Shown in pieces: positions 1 to 6,323 of a DNA stretch of 6,973 nucleotides. Positions within the stretch are counted from its first letter, which is position 1, and each line of letters starts with the position of its first letter. The DNA is from UBA2040 sp002332715 (GTDB lineage: Bacteria; Bacteroidota; Bacteroidia; Flavobacteriales_D; Crocinitomicaceae), in the NCBI GenBank assembly GCA_029242295.1, contig JAQWUF010000168.1, positions 1-6,973 of the forward strand, given 5' to 3'. The position numbers and the translations under genes were made by a program. The notes below the pieces were generated by a model. That model was not told where the DNA came from. It did no database searches and saw only the letters and a list, made by a program, of their open reading frames with translations.

Positions 1-36
1 AAAAAGGTGCTATTTGGTTACAAGATCTTAAATTAT

Positions 37-501
37 ATGCAATTCAATAAAATTCTTCTCACGTCAATTTTGATCTTCAGTTTCACAACTGTTTTTTCAC
101 AAATCAAAGGCAAAGCCAAACATTTGCCAGGAACATGGGTGTACGCTCAAGGCAGTGGCTACGAAGTGTGGGAAATCGAAAATGGGCAATTGGTTGGGGC
201 TGGATATCGAACGAATAAAATTGGTGATACGGTGAAGGTGGAAAAATTGGGAATAAAACTAGCGAACAATAGATTGTTTTATACGTTGGAAACGGGTATC
301 CAAAATTTCAATAACTCAGCGAATACCGAGCATCAGTTTATGTCGAAGGCTCGGAAATTGAATTTTACCAATATCGAAAATGCCTTACCCAACTATCTGA
401 ATTATAACTTCGGATTCTTCAATAAGAATAAATTGACAATCACCATTTGGATGGACGAAAGCTTAAAGAAAACAAAATTGAAATTGCGAAAAAAGTTTTA
501 A
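37..501 (+). CDS. Secreted DUF6265-like protein
   Basis: 154-residue protein of unknown function, probably exported to the periplasm or outer surface. Residues 1-21 form a clear Sec signal peptide: Lys5, a hydrophobic core ILLTSILIF, and likely cleavage after Ser21 in VFS|Q, a common end in Bacteroidota. The mature part has an LPGTW motif (30-34), then EVWE (43-46) and a QLVGAGY/GDTVKVEKLGI stretch. A later F-TNIENALPNYLNYNF segment (110-125) and a LTITIW strand follow. This pattern (L-GtW, E-WE, G-GY, F-N--n-fP--I-Y) resembles the small beta-rich, lipocalin-like DUF6265 proteins; the assignment is from memory. A GTG at position 7 in the same frame would add ten residues before the signal peptide, so the ATG at 37 is preferred. 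The last bases overlap the stop of the opposing gene. No partner gene suggests a role. Confidence 0.8.
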   Translation: MQFNKILLTSILIFSFTTVFSQIKGKAKHLPGTWVYAQGSGYEVWEIENGQLVGAGYRTNKIGDTVKVEKLGIKLANNRLFYTLETGIQNFNNSANTEHQFMSKARKLNFTNIENALPNYLNYNFGFFNKNKLTITIWMDESLKKTKLKLRKKF

Positions 502-1208
502 TCCTTAAGAATCGAAGAGAGACGTCCTTGTAGTTCAGATAATTGATTAATCGCCACATCCTCTTTTCTGATTTTTTGATTCCCGCGATGATTAAAGAAA
601 ACGGCCTTCATTCCAGCATCTAGAGCACCTCGATAGTCTACATGATAATCATCTCCAATCATCACACTTTTGTCTTTTAGAACACCCGCCTTATCCATTG
701 CATGATTAAAAACCAGTGGATTAGGTTTATTCACCCCAACTTCTTCAGAGCACAAAATAACATCGAAATAAGGTTTCAAACCTGCCTCACGAAGTTTTAT
801 ATGTTGTACCTCCTTGAAACCATTCGTGATGATGTGCATCTGATAATTCTGAGATTTGAGCCCATCTAGCATTTCTATCGCACCGGGAAACAAATTTTTC
901 TGATAGGGAGAAATATCCAAATAATCTTGGCTCAATTTCTCAGCAAGTGCTGTGTCTTTTATATTAAAATTAGCCAAAGTATCAATAAAGCGTTTCGAGC
1001 GTAAAACTTCTTTCGTCACTTGGCCAACACCATACATCCGCCACAACTTTCTGTTGACATTTTTGTACGCCATATGGAAACTCGAAAACTCTTTAATTTG
1101 TTCGTTAAGACCACTTTCTTTGAAAATAAGTTTAAGTGCCTCTTTGGAATTCGTTTCGAAATCCCACAGAGTATGGTCTAAATCGAAGAAAAGATGATAA
1201 TCTTTCAT
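498..1208 (-). CDS. yjjG: YjjG-type HAD pyrimidine 5'-nucleotidase
   Basis: Cytosolic 236-residue hydrolase of the HAD superfamily, YjjG/YfnB subfamily. Known members dephosphorylate UMP, dUMP, dTMP and non-canonical pyrimidine nucleotides, which keeps them out of DNA. All four HAD motifs are visible. Motif I is FDLDHTLWDF, with nucleophile Asp9 and acid/base Asp11. Motif II is IITNG with Thr128. Motif III is the Lys of NKPNP (Lys161). Motif IV is MIGDDYHVDYRGA with Asp186/Asp187 and Asp191 for Mg2+. The segment between motifs I and II (about 15-95) is the usual helical cap. Length is normal. It is the last gene of the upp operon: its ATG directly follows the TAA of the membrane-protein gene with no spacer, suggesting coupled translation. 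Family assignment is strong; the exact substrate is inferred from the family and from the upp neighbour. Confidence 0.9.
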   Translation of the reverse strand: MKDYHLFFDLDHTLWDFETNSKEALKLIFKESGLNEQIKEFSSFHMAYKNVNRKLWRMYGVGQVTKEVLRSKRFIDTLANFNIKDTALAEKLSQDYLDISPYQKNLFPGAIEMLDGLKSQNYQMHIITNGFKEVQHIKLREAGLKPYFDVILCSEEVGVNKPNPLVFNHAMDKAGVLKDKSVMIGDDYHVDYRGALDAGMKAVFFNHRGNQKIRKEDVAINQLSELQGRLSSILKD

Positions 1209-1673
1209 TTATTTAAATATTGTAAAGGCTAATATGCTGAGAATAAAACTATTCATCGCCAAGCCAAATACGATTATAGGGAAAGTTTTTTTGCTTTTCC
1301 CGTAAAATTTTGCGCAAACAATACTTCCAATTGGTACGGAAAGAAACAAGGGTGCAAGTACACAAATTCCCTTTTGTCCAATGGAGTGTTTGAATTTCAC
1401 CAAATATTTATTCACTTTCGTAAAGCTTTTTTTCAATTTCAAAGGTTTACCAGATTGAAGTGCTTCCTTGTACTTTTTTATTTTTTTGTCATGATTGCGT
1501 TTCGTAAAATATTCGCTGGCAAAATAGAAAACAATAGCGCTGACTAATCCACCTGAAAAAACAACAATCCAAGTGGTGTAAAAATCCAGTCCTACACGCG
1601 CTGAAACAAATGGTGCAAACATAAATTTGATAAAAGCGGAAAAGAATATTCCGATTATGGCTCCCCAGTTCAT
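1209..1673 (-). CDS. Small integral membrane protein, unknown function
   Basis: 154-residue membrane protein that I cannot place in a named family. Hydrophobic segments lie at about 4-25, 33-55, 101-121 and 130-151. A Lys-rich hydrophilic loop (57-97, with KRNHDKKIKKYKE and KLKKSF) separates two hairpins. By the positive-inside rule this loop is cytosolic. The third segment contains APLFLSVPIGS, with helix-breaking prolines and glycines, and is followed by the basic stretch KFYGKSKK. It could therefore be re-entrant rather than fully spanning. The Q-G-lAPLf-sVPiG pattern vaguely recalls small multidrug-export (PF06695) or DedA-like proteins, but this is a weak impression. It sits between upp and yjjG with gaps of 3 and 0 nt, so it is certainly co-transcribed with them. 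A link to pyrimidine transport or efflux is a guess from context only. Confidence 0.8.
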   Translation of the reverse strand: MNWGAIIGIFFSAFIKFMFAPFVSARVGLDFYTTWIVVFSGGLVSAIVFYFASEYFTKRNHDKKIKKYKEALQSGKPLKLKKSFTKVNKYLVKFKHSIGQKGICVLAPLFLSVPIGSIVCAKFYGKSKKTFPIIVFGLAMNSFILSILAFTIFK

Positions 1674-1676
1674 TTA

Positions 1677-2324
1677 CTAGTTTTTTGACCCGTAAGCTAA
1701 ATCTCCTGCATCACCCATTCCAGGTACGATATAAGAATTGGCTGTCAACTTTTTATCAATAGCACCAACATAATAAAGCGTGTCTTTTGGTAATTTATCT
1801 TGCAGAAAAATCAAAGCTTCTGGTGCTGCAATTGCTGAGCAAATGATTGTTTTGGAAGGTGTTCCATTCTCCATTAAAGCTTCGTATACCATATGCATTG
1901 AACCTCCTGTCGCCAACATTGGGTCTGAAATAATCAATACTTTATCTTGTATATTTGGCGAGGCCATATATTCAACATGGATATCAAAATCTTCGGCAGT
2001 TGAGTGTTTTCTATATGCAGAAACAAACGCATTTTCGGCACGATCAAACATTTCTAAGAAACCAAGGTGCATACCTAATCCAGCTCTGAGAATAGTTGCC
2101 AAAACGGGTTGGTCTTCAATCAAGAAACAATCAGCTATTCCCAAAGGTGTTGAAACCTCTTTTTCCTTGTATTTCAAAACTTTTGAAACCTCATACGCCA
2201 TTATCATTCCAACTCGTTCAAGATTTTTACGAAAACGCAAAGGGTCATTTTGAATTTTCACGTCGCGCATTTCAGCTAAAAATGTGTTGAACAAAGTATG
2301 ATTGTCTGATAACTGGTGTATCAT
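1677..2324 (-). CDS. upp: Uracil phosphoribosyltransferase
   Basis: Cytosolic salvage enzyme converting uracil and PRPP to UMP and pyrophosphate. The 215 residues match the family length. The conserved TILRAGLGM motif is at about 77-85. The PRPP-binding loop ISDPMLATGGS is at 132-142, with Asp134. The C-terminal uracil-recognition segment YIVPGMGDAGDLAYG is at 198-212. The N-terminal RFRKNLERVG and AYEVSK stretches are also typical. The final DLAYGSKN differs slightly from the common GDR-FGT ending, which looks like lineage variation. It is the first gene of a three-gene minus-strand operon ending in a pyrimidine nucleotidase. It diverges from the ABC exporter gene across a 125-bp gap. The ATG at 2324 gives the expected N-terminus. 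No strong ribosome-binding site precedes it, as is usual in this phylum. Confidence 0.96.
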   Translation of the reverse strand: MIHQLSDNHTLFNTFLAEMRDVKIQNDPLRFRKNLERVGMIMAYEVSKVLKYKEKEVSTPLGIADCFLIEDQPVLATILRAGLGMHLGFLEMFDRAENAFVSAYRKHSTAEDFDIHVEYMASPNIQDKVLIISDPMLATGGSMHMVYEALMENGTPSKTIICSAIAAPEALIFLQDKLPKDTLYYVGAIDKKLTANSYIVPGMGDAGDLAYGSKN

Positions 2325-2449
2325 GAGGATAAAATCTTTTGTTAAAGATATAGTAAAACTTTTAGTTGGTTGGAACTACTATTCAAAATGATTGTTAAGA
2401 TTAAATAAAGCATCTATTTCCTCTCTAAAATAGGTAAATTTGCACCGCC
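2325..2449. promoter_or_regulatory. Divergent intergenic region, upp / ABC exporter
   Basis: This 125-bp AT-rich gap separates two divergently transcribed genes and must hold a promoter for each. On the plus strand a TAAATTTG motif (2435-2442) fits the Bacteroidota -7 consensus. On the minus strand only a one-mismatch version (TCATTTTG, reading 2391 to 2384) is visible, without a well-placed TTG. No operator-like inverted repeat stands out. Confidence 0.55.
2435..2442 (+). promoter_or_regulatory. Candidate -7 promoter element for the ABC exporter gene
   Basis: TAAATTTG matches the Bacteroidota primary-sigma -7 consensus TAnnTTTG exactly and ends only 7 nt before the ATG at 2450. Transcription would start at or within a few bases of the start codon, giving a leaderless or near-leaderless mRNA. 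No TTG lies at the expected -33 distance (about 17-23 bp upstream), so support rests on the -7 motif and position. The first TAA of the motif is also an in-frame stop, which rules out an upstream start for the exporter. Confidence 0.4.
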
Positions 2450-4210
2450 ATGGCAGAAAAAGCAAAACTTAATACCAAAATCTTCCTTCGATTGGTTGCG
2501 TATGCAAAAGTTTATAAAGCAATTTTTGTGCTTGCATTTGGCGCAGGACTGCTGATTGCCGCTTCTTCAGCATTGCGTCCAAAGTTTATTGGTGACATGG
2601 TGGACAAGTATGTCGTTCAAGGTCAGAACGGTCAGATGTTGTTGACATGGACTTTAATCATAATCGGTATGTTGATTATGGAGTCGGTTCTGCAATTTAC
2701 TAGTTCGTATTTTTCCAATTTATTGGCGCAAAATATAGTTCGTGACCTTCGAAAGAAGCTGTACAAGCATGTTATTTCTTTCAAAATGCAATACTTCGAC
2801 CGCACACCGATTGGAGCTTTGGTTACACGTGTAGTTTCTGATTTAGAAGCTGTGAGTCAGGTATTTTCGGCTGGTTTGATAGATATTATGGGCGACATTA
2901 TTACCTTACTCTTCGTGTTGGGCATTATGGTTTCGGTAAACGCCAAACTCACCCTGTTGGCTTTACTTCCAATACCAATACTACTCTTTGCTACCCGTAT
3001 TTTTGCTCGAGCAATGCAGAAGTCTTTCCAATTGGAAAGAATGCAGGTGACCAAGTTGAATACCTTTGTTCAAGAGCGAATTTCAGGAATGGCGATTGTT
3101 CAGTTGTTTTCCAGAGAGAAGCAAGAATATGCAGCTTTTAAAGAGATAAACAAAGGTCACCGACAAGCACATATTAATGCTGTTTGGGCATTCTCCATTT
3201 TCTTCCCAGTAGTGGAAATGCTAAGTTCTTTGTCTATTGCATTCCTTTTGGTCTGGGGTGCTTTTCAAGTTGGTGGTGAGTCATTGACCGGTGAAGGAAG
3301 TCTGTATGGCCAAATTATAGCATTTACCTTGTGGATAAACATGATGTATCGCCCTATACGGCAATTGGCAGATAAATTTAATGTGCTTCAACGGGGTACA
3401 GTGCGAGCAGAACGTGTATTTGAAATATTGGATTTAAATGAACATGTTCAAAACAATGGCAGTAATACCAATGTTGATTTCAACAAAGACATCCGCTTTC
3501 AGCATGTTTATTTTGCCTATAAAAAGGAAGAGTATGTTCTGAAGAATATTGATTTAACCATCGAAGCCGGTTCAACTGTAGCTTTTGTAGGAGCCACTGG
3601 TGCTGGAAAATCATCGATCGTAAATTTAATTGGTCGGTTTTACGATTTTCAAAAAGGAAATATTTTCCTGGGCGAAAAGAACATTCAAGATATTGATTTA
3701 AAGCATTTACGCAGTAATATTTCTATCGTTCTGCAGGATGTATTTCTTTTCTCAGACAGCATTCACAACAATATTACGTTGGGCGACCCGAACATAACAA
3801 GAGAACAGGTAATTGATGCAGCTAAGGCAGTTAATGCGCATAAGTTTATCTTGAAACTTCCTGACGGATATGATTACAACGTTGGTGAAAGAGGAGGAGT
3901 GTTATCTGTGGGTCAACGACAATTAATTTCTTTCATTCGAGTCTATGTTTTTCAGCCGAAAGTTCTTATCTTGGATGAAGCAACCTCGAGTGTCGATGAT
4001 CAATCGGAAGAGTTGATTCAACAAGCGACCGAAAAATTAACGAAAGGAAGAACATCCATTGTTATTGCACATCGTTTGTCAACCATTCAATCTGCCGATA
4101 AAATTGTCGTTTTGGAGAAAGGTGAAATCATGGAAATGGGTTCGCATGCCGAATTAATGAATAAAAACGGATATTATAAAAATTTGCATGACATGCAGTT
4201 TTCTGAATAA
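2450..4210 (+). CDS. ABC exporter half-transporter (MsbA/MdlB-like)
   Basis: 586-residue inner-membrane type I ABC exporter with fused transmembrane and ATPase domains. It should work as a homodimer unless a partner is encoded elsewhere. The membrane domain covers about 20-310, with hydrophobic stretches near 23-42, 64-82, 140-162, 166-185 and 246-272. The coupling-region motif YFDRTPIGALVTRV is at 115-128. The ATPase domain (about 345-583) has Walker A GATGAGKS (381-388), Q-loop Gln429, signature LSVGQ (485-489), Walker B VLILDE (505-510) with catalytic Glu510, and switch His541. All catalytic residues are present, so it should be active. The signature reads LSVGQRQLISFIR rather than LSGGQ-qR-A-AR, a form I associate with the YheH/TM288-like exporter branch. 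The substrate (lipid, drug or peptide) cannot be told. The gene is followed after 9 nt by a substrate-binding-fold protein. Confidence 0.93.
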   Translation: MAEKAKLNTKIFLRLVAYAKVYKAIFVLAFGAGLLIAASSALRPKFIGDMVDKYVVQGQNGQMLLTWTLIIIGMLIMESVLQFTSSYFSNLLAQNIVRDLRKKLYKHVISFKMQYFDRTPIGALVTRVVSDLEAVSQVFSAGLIDIMGDIITLLFVLGIMVSVNAKLTLLALLPIPILLFATRIFARAMQKSFQLERMQVTKLNTFVQERISGMAIVQLFSREKQEYAAFKEINKGHRQAHINAVWAFSIFFPVVEMLSSLSIAFLLVWGAFQVGGESLTGEGSLYGQIIAFTLWINMMYRPIRQLADKFNVLQRGTVRAERVFEILDLNEHVQNNGSNTNVDFNKDIRFQHVYFAYKKEEYVLKNIDLTIEAGSTVAFVGATGAGKSSIVNLIGRFYDFQKGNIFLGEKNIQDIDLKHLRSNISIVLQDVFLFSDSIHNNITLGDPNITREQVIDAAKAVNAHKFILKLPDGYDYNVGERGGVLSVGQRQLISFIRVYVFQPKVLILDEATSSVDDQSEELIQQATEKLTKGRTSIVIAHRLSTIQSADKIVVLEKGEIMEMGSHAELMNKNGYYKNLHDMQFSE

Positions 4211-4219
4211 TAAAAAAAT

Positions 4220-5077
4220 ATGGTTGGATTAAAAGTGGGAGGAGTGCCAGAGCATTTCAATTTACCTTGGAGGCTTGCAATTGAAGATGGAAAATTCAGA
4301 GAATTTGGTTTGAATTTGCACTGGGCCGACATGGGAGGTGGAACGGGACAAATGATTCGGGGGTTAGAAACTAAATCCATCGACATAGCCGTTTTATTGA
4401 CTGAAGGTTGCACCAAAGCGATTCTACAAGGTTTAGATGCTACGATTGTTCAAGTGTATATCACGAGTCCTTTGCATTGGGGTGTTCACGTGCCTTATAA
4501 CTCAGATATTCAATCTATCGATGACCTAAAAGACAAAACCTACGCAATTTCGCGTGAAGGTTCAGGGTCTCATTTGATGAGTTACGTGTTATCGCATCAG
4601 CAAGGTTGGCCAACTGACAATTTAAAATTTAACGTTATTGGTGATATTTACGGAGGTCTTTGGGCATTGGAAAACAACGAAGCTCAAGCGTTTTTATGGG
4701 AGAAATATACGACCTATCCTTATACAGAGCAGAAAAAATGCCGATACGTTGGAGAAGTGGTAACACCTTGGCCTTGTTTTGTTATTGCTGTGCGAAATGA
4801 AGTTTTGGCTGAACACAAAGATTTAATTGATAAAATGTGCTTGGCGGTCAATAAACGCGCAGGAGAAATGTTGACCGATCCAAACATTATCGATATCATT
4901 TCATGGCGGTATAATTTACGATCAAGTCATGTGCAGAACTGGTTGAATGAAACAGTTTGGAACTATGACGGAATAGAATATCCTTTGGCTTTCAATAAGG
5001 TGGCCAATTATCTTAAAATGCTCAATTTGATTTCTGAAGAAGAGGGAGAAGATTGGCGTGAAAAATTATTTAAATAA
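4220..5077 (+). CDS. Cytosolic substrate-binding-fold protein (Ca3427/NMT1/THI5-like)
   Basis: 285-residue protein with the type 2 periplasmic-binding-protein fold but no signal peptide or lipobox. It opens directly with the first beta strand, LKVGGVPEHFNLPWRLA, so it should be cytosolic. Other family marks are KFREFGLNL (25-33), GGGTGQMIRGLE (39-50), IDIAVLLTEG (54-63), the DDLKDKTYAISREGSGSH segment (101-118; the conserved SR-GSGS ligand-side loop), and TPWPCFVIAVRNEVL (182-196). The PEHF start and the TEG motif point to the orphan PBP2 group typified by Candida albicans Ca3427, related to NMT1/THI5 and SsuA-type proteins; this placement is from memory. The ligand is unknown. It lies 9 nt after an ABC exporter and 35 nt before hemH. 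No ABC permease is nearby, so an importer role is unlikely. A sensor, ligand carrier or enzyme role is possible. The start follows an A-rich leader and is the only sensible one. Confidence 0.82.
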   Translation: MVGLKVGGVPEHFNLPWRLAIEDGKFREFGLNLHWADMGGGTGQMIRGLETKSIDIAVLLTEGCTKAILQGLDATIVQVYITSPLHWGVHVPYNSDIQSIDDLKDKTYAISREGSGSHLMSYVLSHQQGWPTDNLKFNVIGDIYGGLWALENNEAQAFLWEKYTTYPYTEQKKCRYVGEVVTPWPCFVIAVRNEVLAEHKDLIDKMCLAVNKRAGEMLTDPNIIDIISWRYNLRSSHVQNWLNETVWNYDGIEYPLAFNKVANYLKMLNLISEEEGEDWREKLFK

Positions 5078-5081
5078 TCTA

Positions 5082-5097
5082 AACTTCGAAAGAAGTT
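5082..5097 (+). other. Small hairpin with GAAA tetraloop before hemH
   Basis: AACTTC, GAAA, GAAGTT forms a perfect 6-bp stem with a GNRA-type tetraloop in the 35-nt gap between the binding-protein gene and hemH. The sequence after it (ATTTGTTC) is only weakly U-rich, so it is a poor intrinsic terminator. It could modulate read-through, protect an mRNA end, or be chance. Confidence 0.3.
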
Positions 5098-5112
5098 ATT
5101 TGTTCATCAACT

Positions 5113-6147
5113 ATGTCAAAAAAGAAAACGGGTGTATTGTTAATTCAATTGGGAACACCTGATAGCCCCAAAACACGAGATGTAAGAATCTATTTGCGTG
5201 AATTTCTAAATGATCCGCGTGTAATTGATATTCCTTGGTTGCCACGAAAACTCCTGGTAAATGGAATTATTGTTCCGTTTCGAGCACCTAAATCAGCTAA
5301 AATCTATCAGGAATTGTGGGACTTGACCGAGGATGGAGTTTCTCCTTTGTTGACGCATACTGAAAAGGTCAAAGAATTACTTCAAGACAGATTGAAGAAT
5401 GATAATGTGACCGTTGAAATGGCGATGAGGTACCAAAACCCATCTATGGATTCAGTGTTGGCAAGAATGAAAACGGCGAACTATGATGAAATTATCATTC
5501 TTCCTTTCTTTCCACAATATGCAAGTGCATCAACGGGGTCAGCGGTCGAAAAAGCGATGGACATCATACGCAAATGGTGGGTGATTCCTGACGTCAAAAT
5601 CATATCTCAATTCTATGACAATGAAGGTTATCTGGATAGTATCGTCGAACGAACAAAAGAATTTGATGTGAAATCGTACGATCATATTTTGTTTTCTTAC
5701 CATGGTTTACCGGAACGACAAGTCGATAAAGTGTATGAAGAAGACACTGATTTGTGCACTGATCAACCATGCGAATCGGAAATCAACGACACGAATAAGT
5801 TTTGTTACAAAGCAACTTGTTATGCTACAACGCGGTTACTTGCCGAAAAGTTAGGATTGAAAGAAGAGGATTATACAGTTTGTTTTCAGTCTCGATTAGA
5901 TAAGAAATGGCTTACACCTTTCTCTGACAAAATAGTAGAAGAAAGAGCGAAAAAAGGCGACAAGAAATTATTGGCTTTTAGTCCAGCATTCGTTGCAGAT
6001 TGTTTAGAGACTTTAGTCGAAATAGGCGTCGAATACCAAGAAATTTTTGAAGAACACGGCGGCGAGAAAGTGCAGTTAGTTCCTTCGAGCAATTCCCATC
6101 CGAGGTTTATAGATGGGTTGGAGGAGTTGGTGAGAGCACGAATATAG
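5113..6147 (+). CDS. hemH: Ferrochelatase
   Basis: 344-residue enzyme inserting Fe2+ into the porphyrin in the last step of haem synthesis. In a Gram-negative bacterium the substrate is expected to be protoporphyrin IX. Diagnostic features are the N-terminal GVLLIQLGTPDSP (7-19), ILPFFPQYASASTGS (129-143), the metal-site FSYHGLPER with His197, CFQSRLDKKWLTPF (257-270), and SPAFVADCLETLVEI with catalytic Glu299. The C-terminus NSHPRFIDGL is also typical. Between His197 and the FQSRL motif there is a cluster of four cysteines at 215, 220, 231 and 236 (CX4C, ten residues, CX4C). Some bacterial ferrochelatases use cysteines in this part of the protein for a [2Fe-2S] cluster, so a cluster or other metal site is plausible here. 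The gene follows the binding-protein gene by 35 nt and may share its transcript or have its own promoter. Confidence 0.96.
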   Translation: MSKKKTGVLLIQLGTPDSPKTRDVRIYLREFLNDPRVIDIPWLPRKLLVNGIIVPFRAPKSAKIYQELWDLTEDGVSPLLTHTEKVKELLQDRLKNDNVTVEMAMRYQNPSMDSVLARMKTANYDEIIILPFFPQYASASTGSAVEKAMDIIRKWWVIPDVKIISQFYDNEGYLDSIVERTKEFDVKSYDHILFSYHGLPERQVDKVYEEDTDLCTDQPCESEINDTNKFCYKATCYATTRLLAEKLGLKEEDYTVCFQSRLDKKWLTPFSDKIVEERAKKGDKKLLAFSPAFVADCLETLVEIGVEYQEIFEEHGGEKVQLVPSSNSHPRFIDGLEELVRARI

Positions 6148-6164
6148 AATTCGACTCCATCGAA

Positions 6165-6246
6165 ACACCTCCCTCGATCTCTCCTCAAGGAGGGAAGTAA
6201 AATTCGATCAGGTTTCCCTCTTTGAGGAGGGACGGGAGGTAGGTGT
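6165..6246. repeat. 82-bp imperfect inverted repeat, REP/MITE-like, possible terminator
   Basis: Inner arms 6178-6196 and 6214-6232 pair over 19 positions: 17 Watson-Crick pairs and two that can be G-U in RNA. They surround a 17-nt AT-rich loop. Outer arms continue the pairing: ACACC (6165-6169) with GGTGT (6242-6246), and TCCC (6170-6173) with GGGA (6234-6237), leaving a GGTA bulge on the right side. Each inner arm also holds a short palindrome of its own (CCTCAAGG; CCTC-TTT-GAGG), so a branched fold is possible. The composition contrasts sharply with the AT-rich flanks. Such CCTCC/GGAGG palindromes resemble dispersed intergenic repeats I associate with Bacteroidota genomes. Lying 17 bp after hemH it may also stop or stabilise transcripts, but no clear U-tract follows. 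Copy number elsewhere cannot be judged from one window. Confidence 0.65.
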
Positions 6247-6315
6247 AACACACAAAGTTTTGTTAAACATTTCTGCTTCTTTCCTTGTTTATTTTTTATT
6301 GTAAAATCTACTCCG

Positions 6316-6323
6316 TATTTTTG
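6316..6323 (+). promoter_or_regulatory. Candidate -7 promoter element for ahcY
   Basis: TATTTTTG fits the Bacteroidota TAnnTTTG -7 consensus and lies 39 nt before the ahcY ATG, predicting an A-rich leader of roughly 30-36 nt. TTG triplets occur at 6285-6287 and 6299-6301, but their distances to the -7 motif (28 and 14 bp) do not fit the usual 17-23 bp, so the -33 element is unclear. Confidence 0.45.

Noticed and set aside
7..36. GTG start at 7 for the first gene
   Set aside because: It would put ten extra residues before a well-formed signal peptide; the ATG at 37 fits better.
1780..2253. Open frame on the plus strand opposite upp
   Set aside because: It lies wholly inside a certain gene on the other strand, has no family features and no promoter.
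2384..2391. Minus-strand TCATTTTG as the upp promoter -7 element
   Set aside because: It has one mismatch to the consensus in the important second position and lacks a spaced TTG, so it is too weak to list as a feature.
2450..5077. Exporter plus binding protein as a classical ABC importer
   Set aside because: The ABC protein has the fused exporter architecture, there is no permease gene, and the binding protein lacks a signal peptide.
5082..5112. Intrinsic terminator between the binding-protein gene and hemH
   Set aside because: The 6-bp stem is short and AT-rich and is not followed by a real U-tract; listed only as a hairpin.
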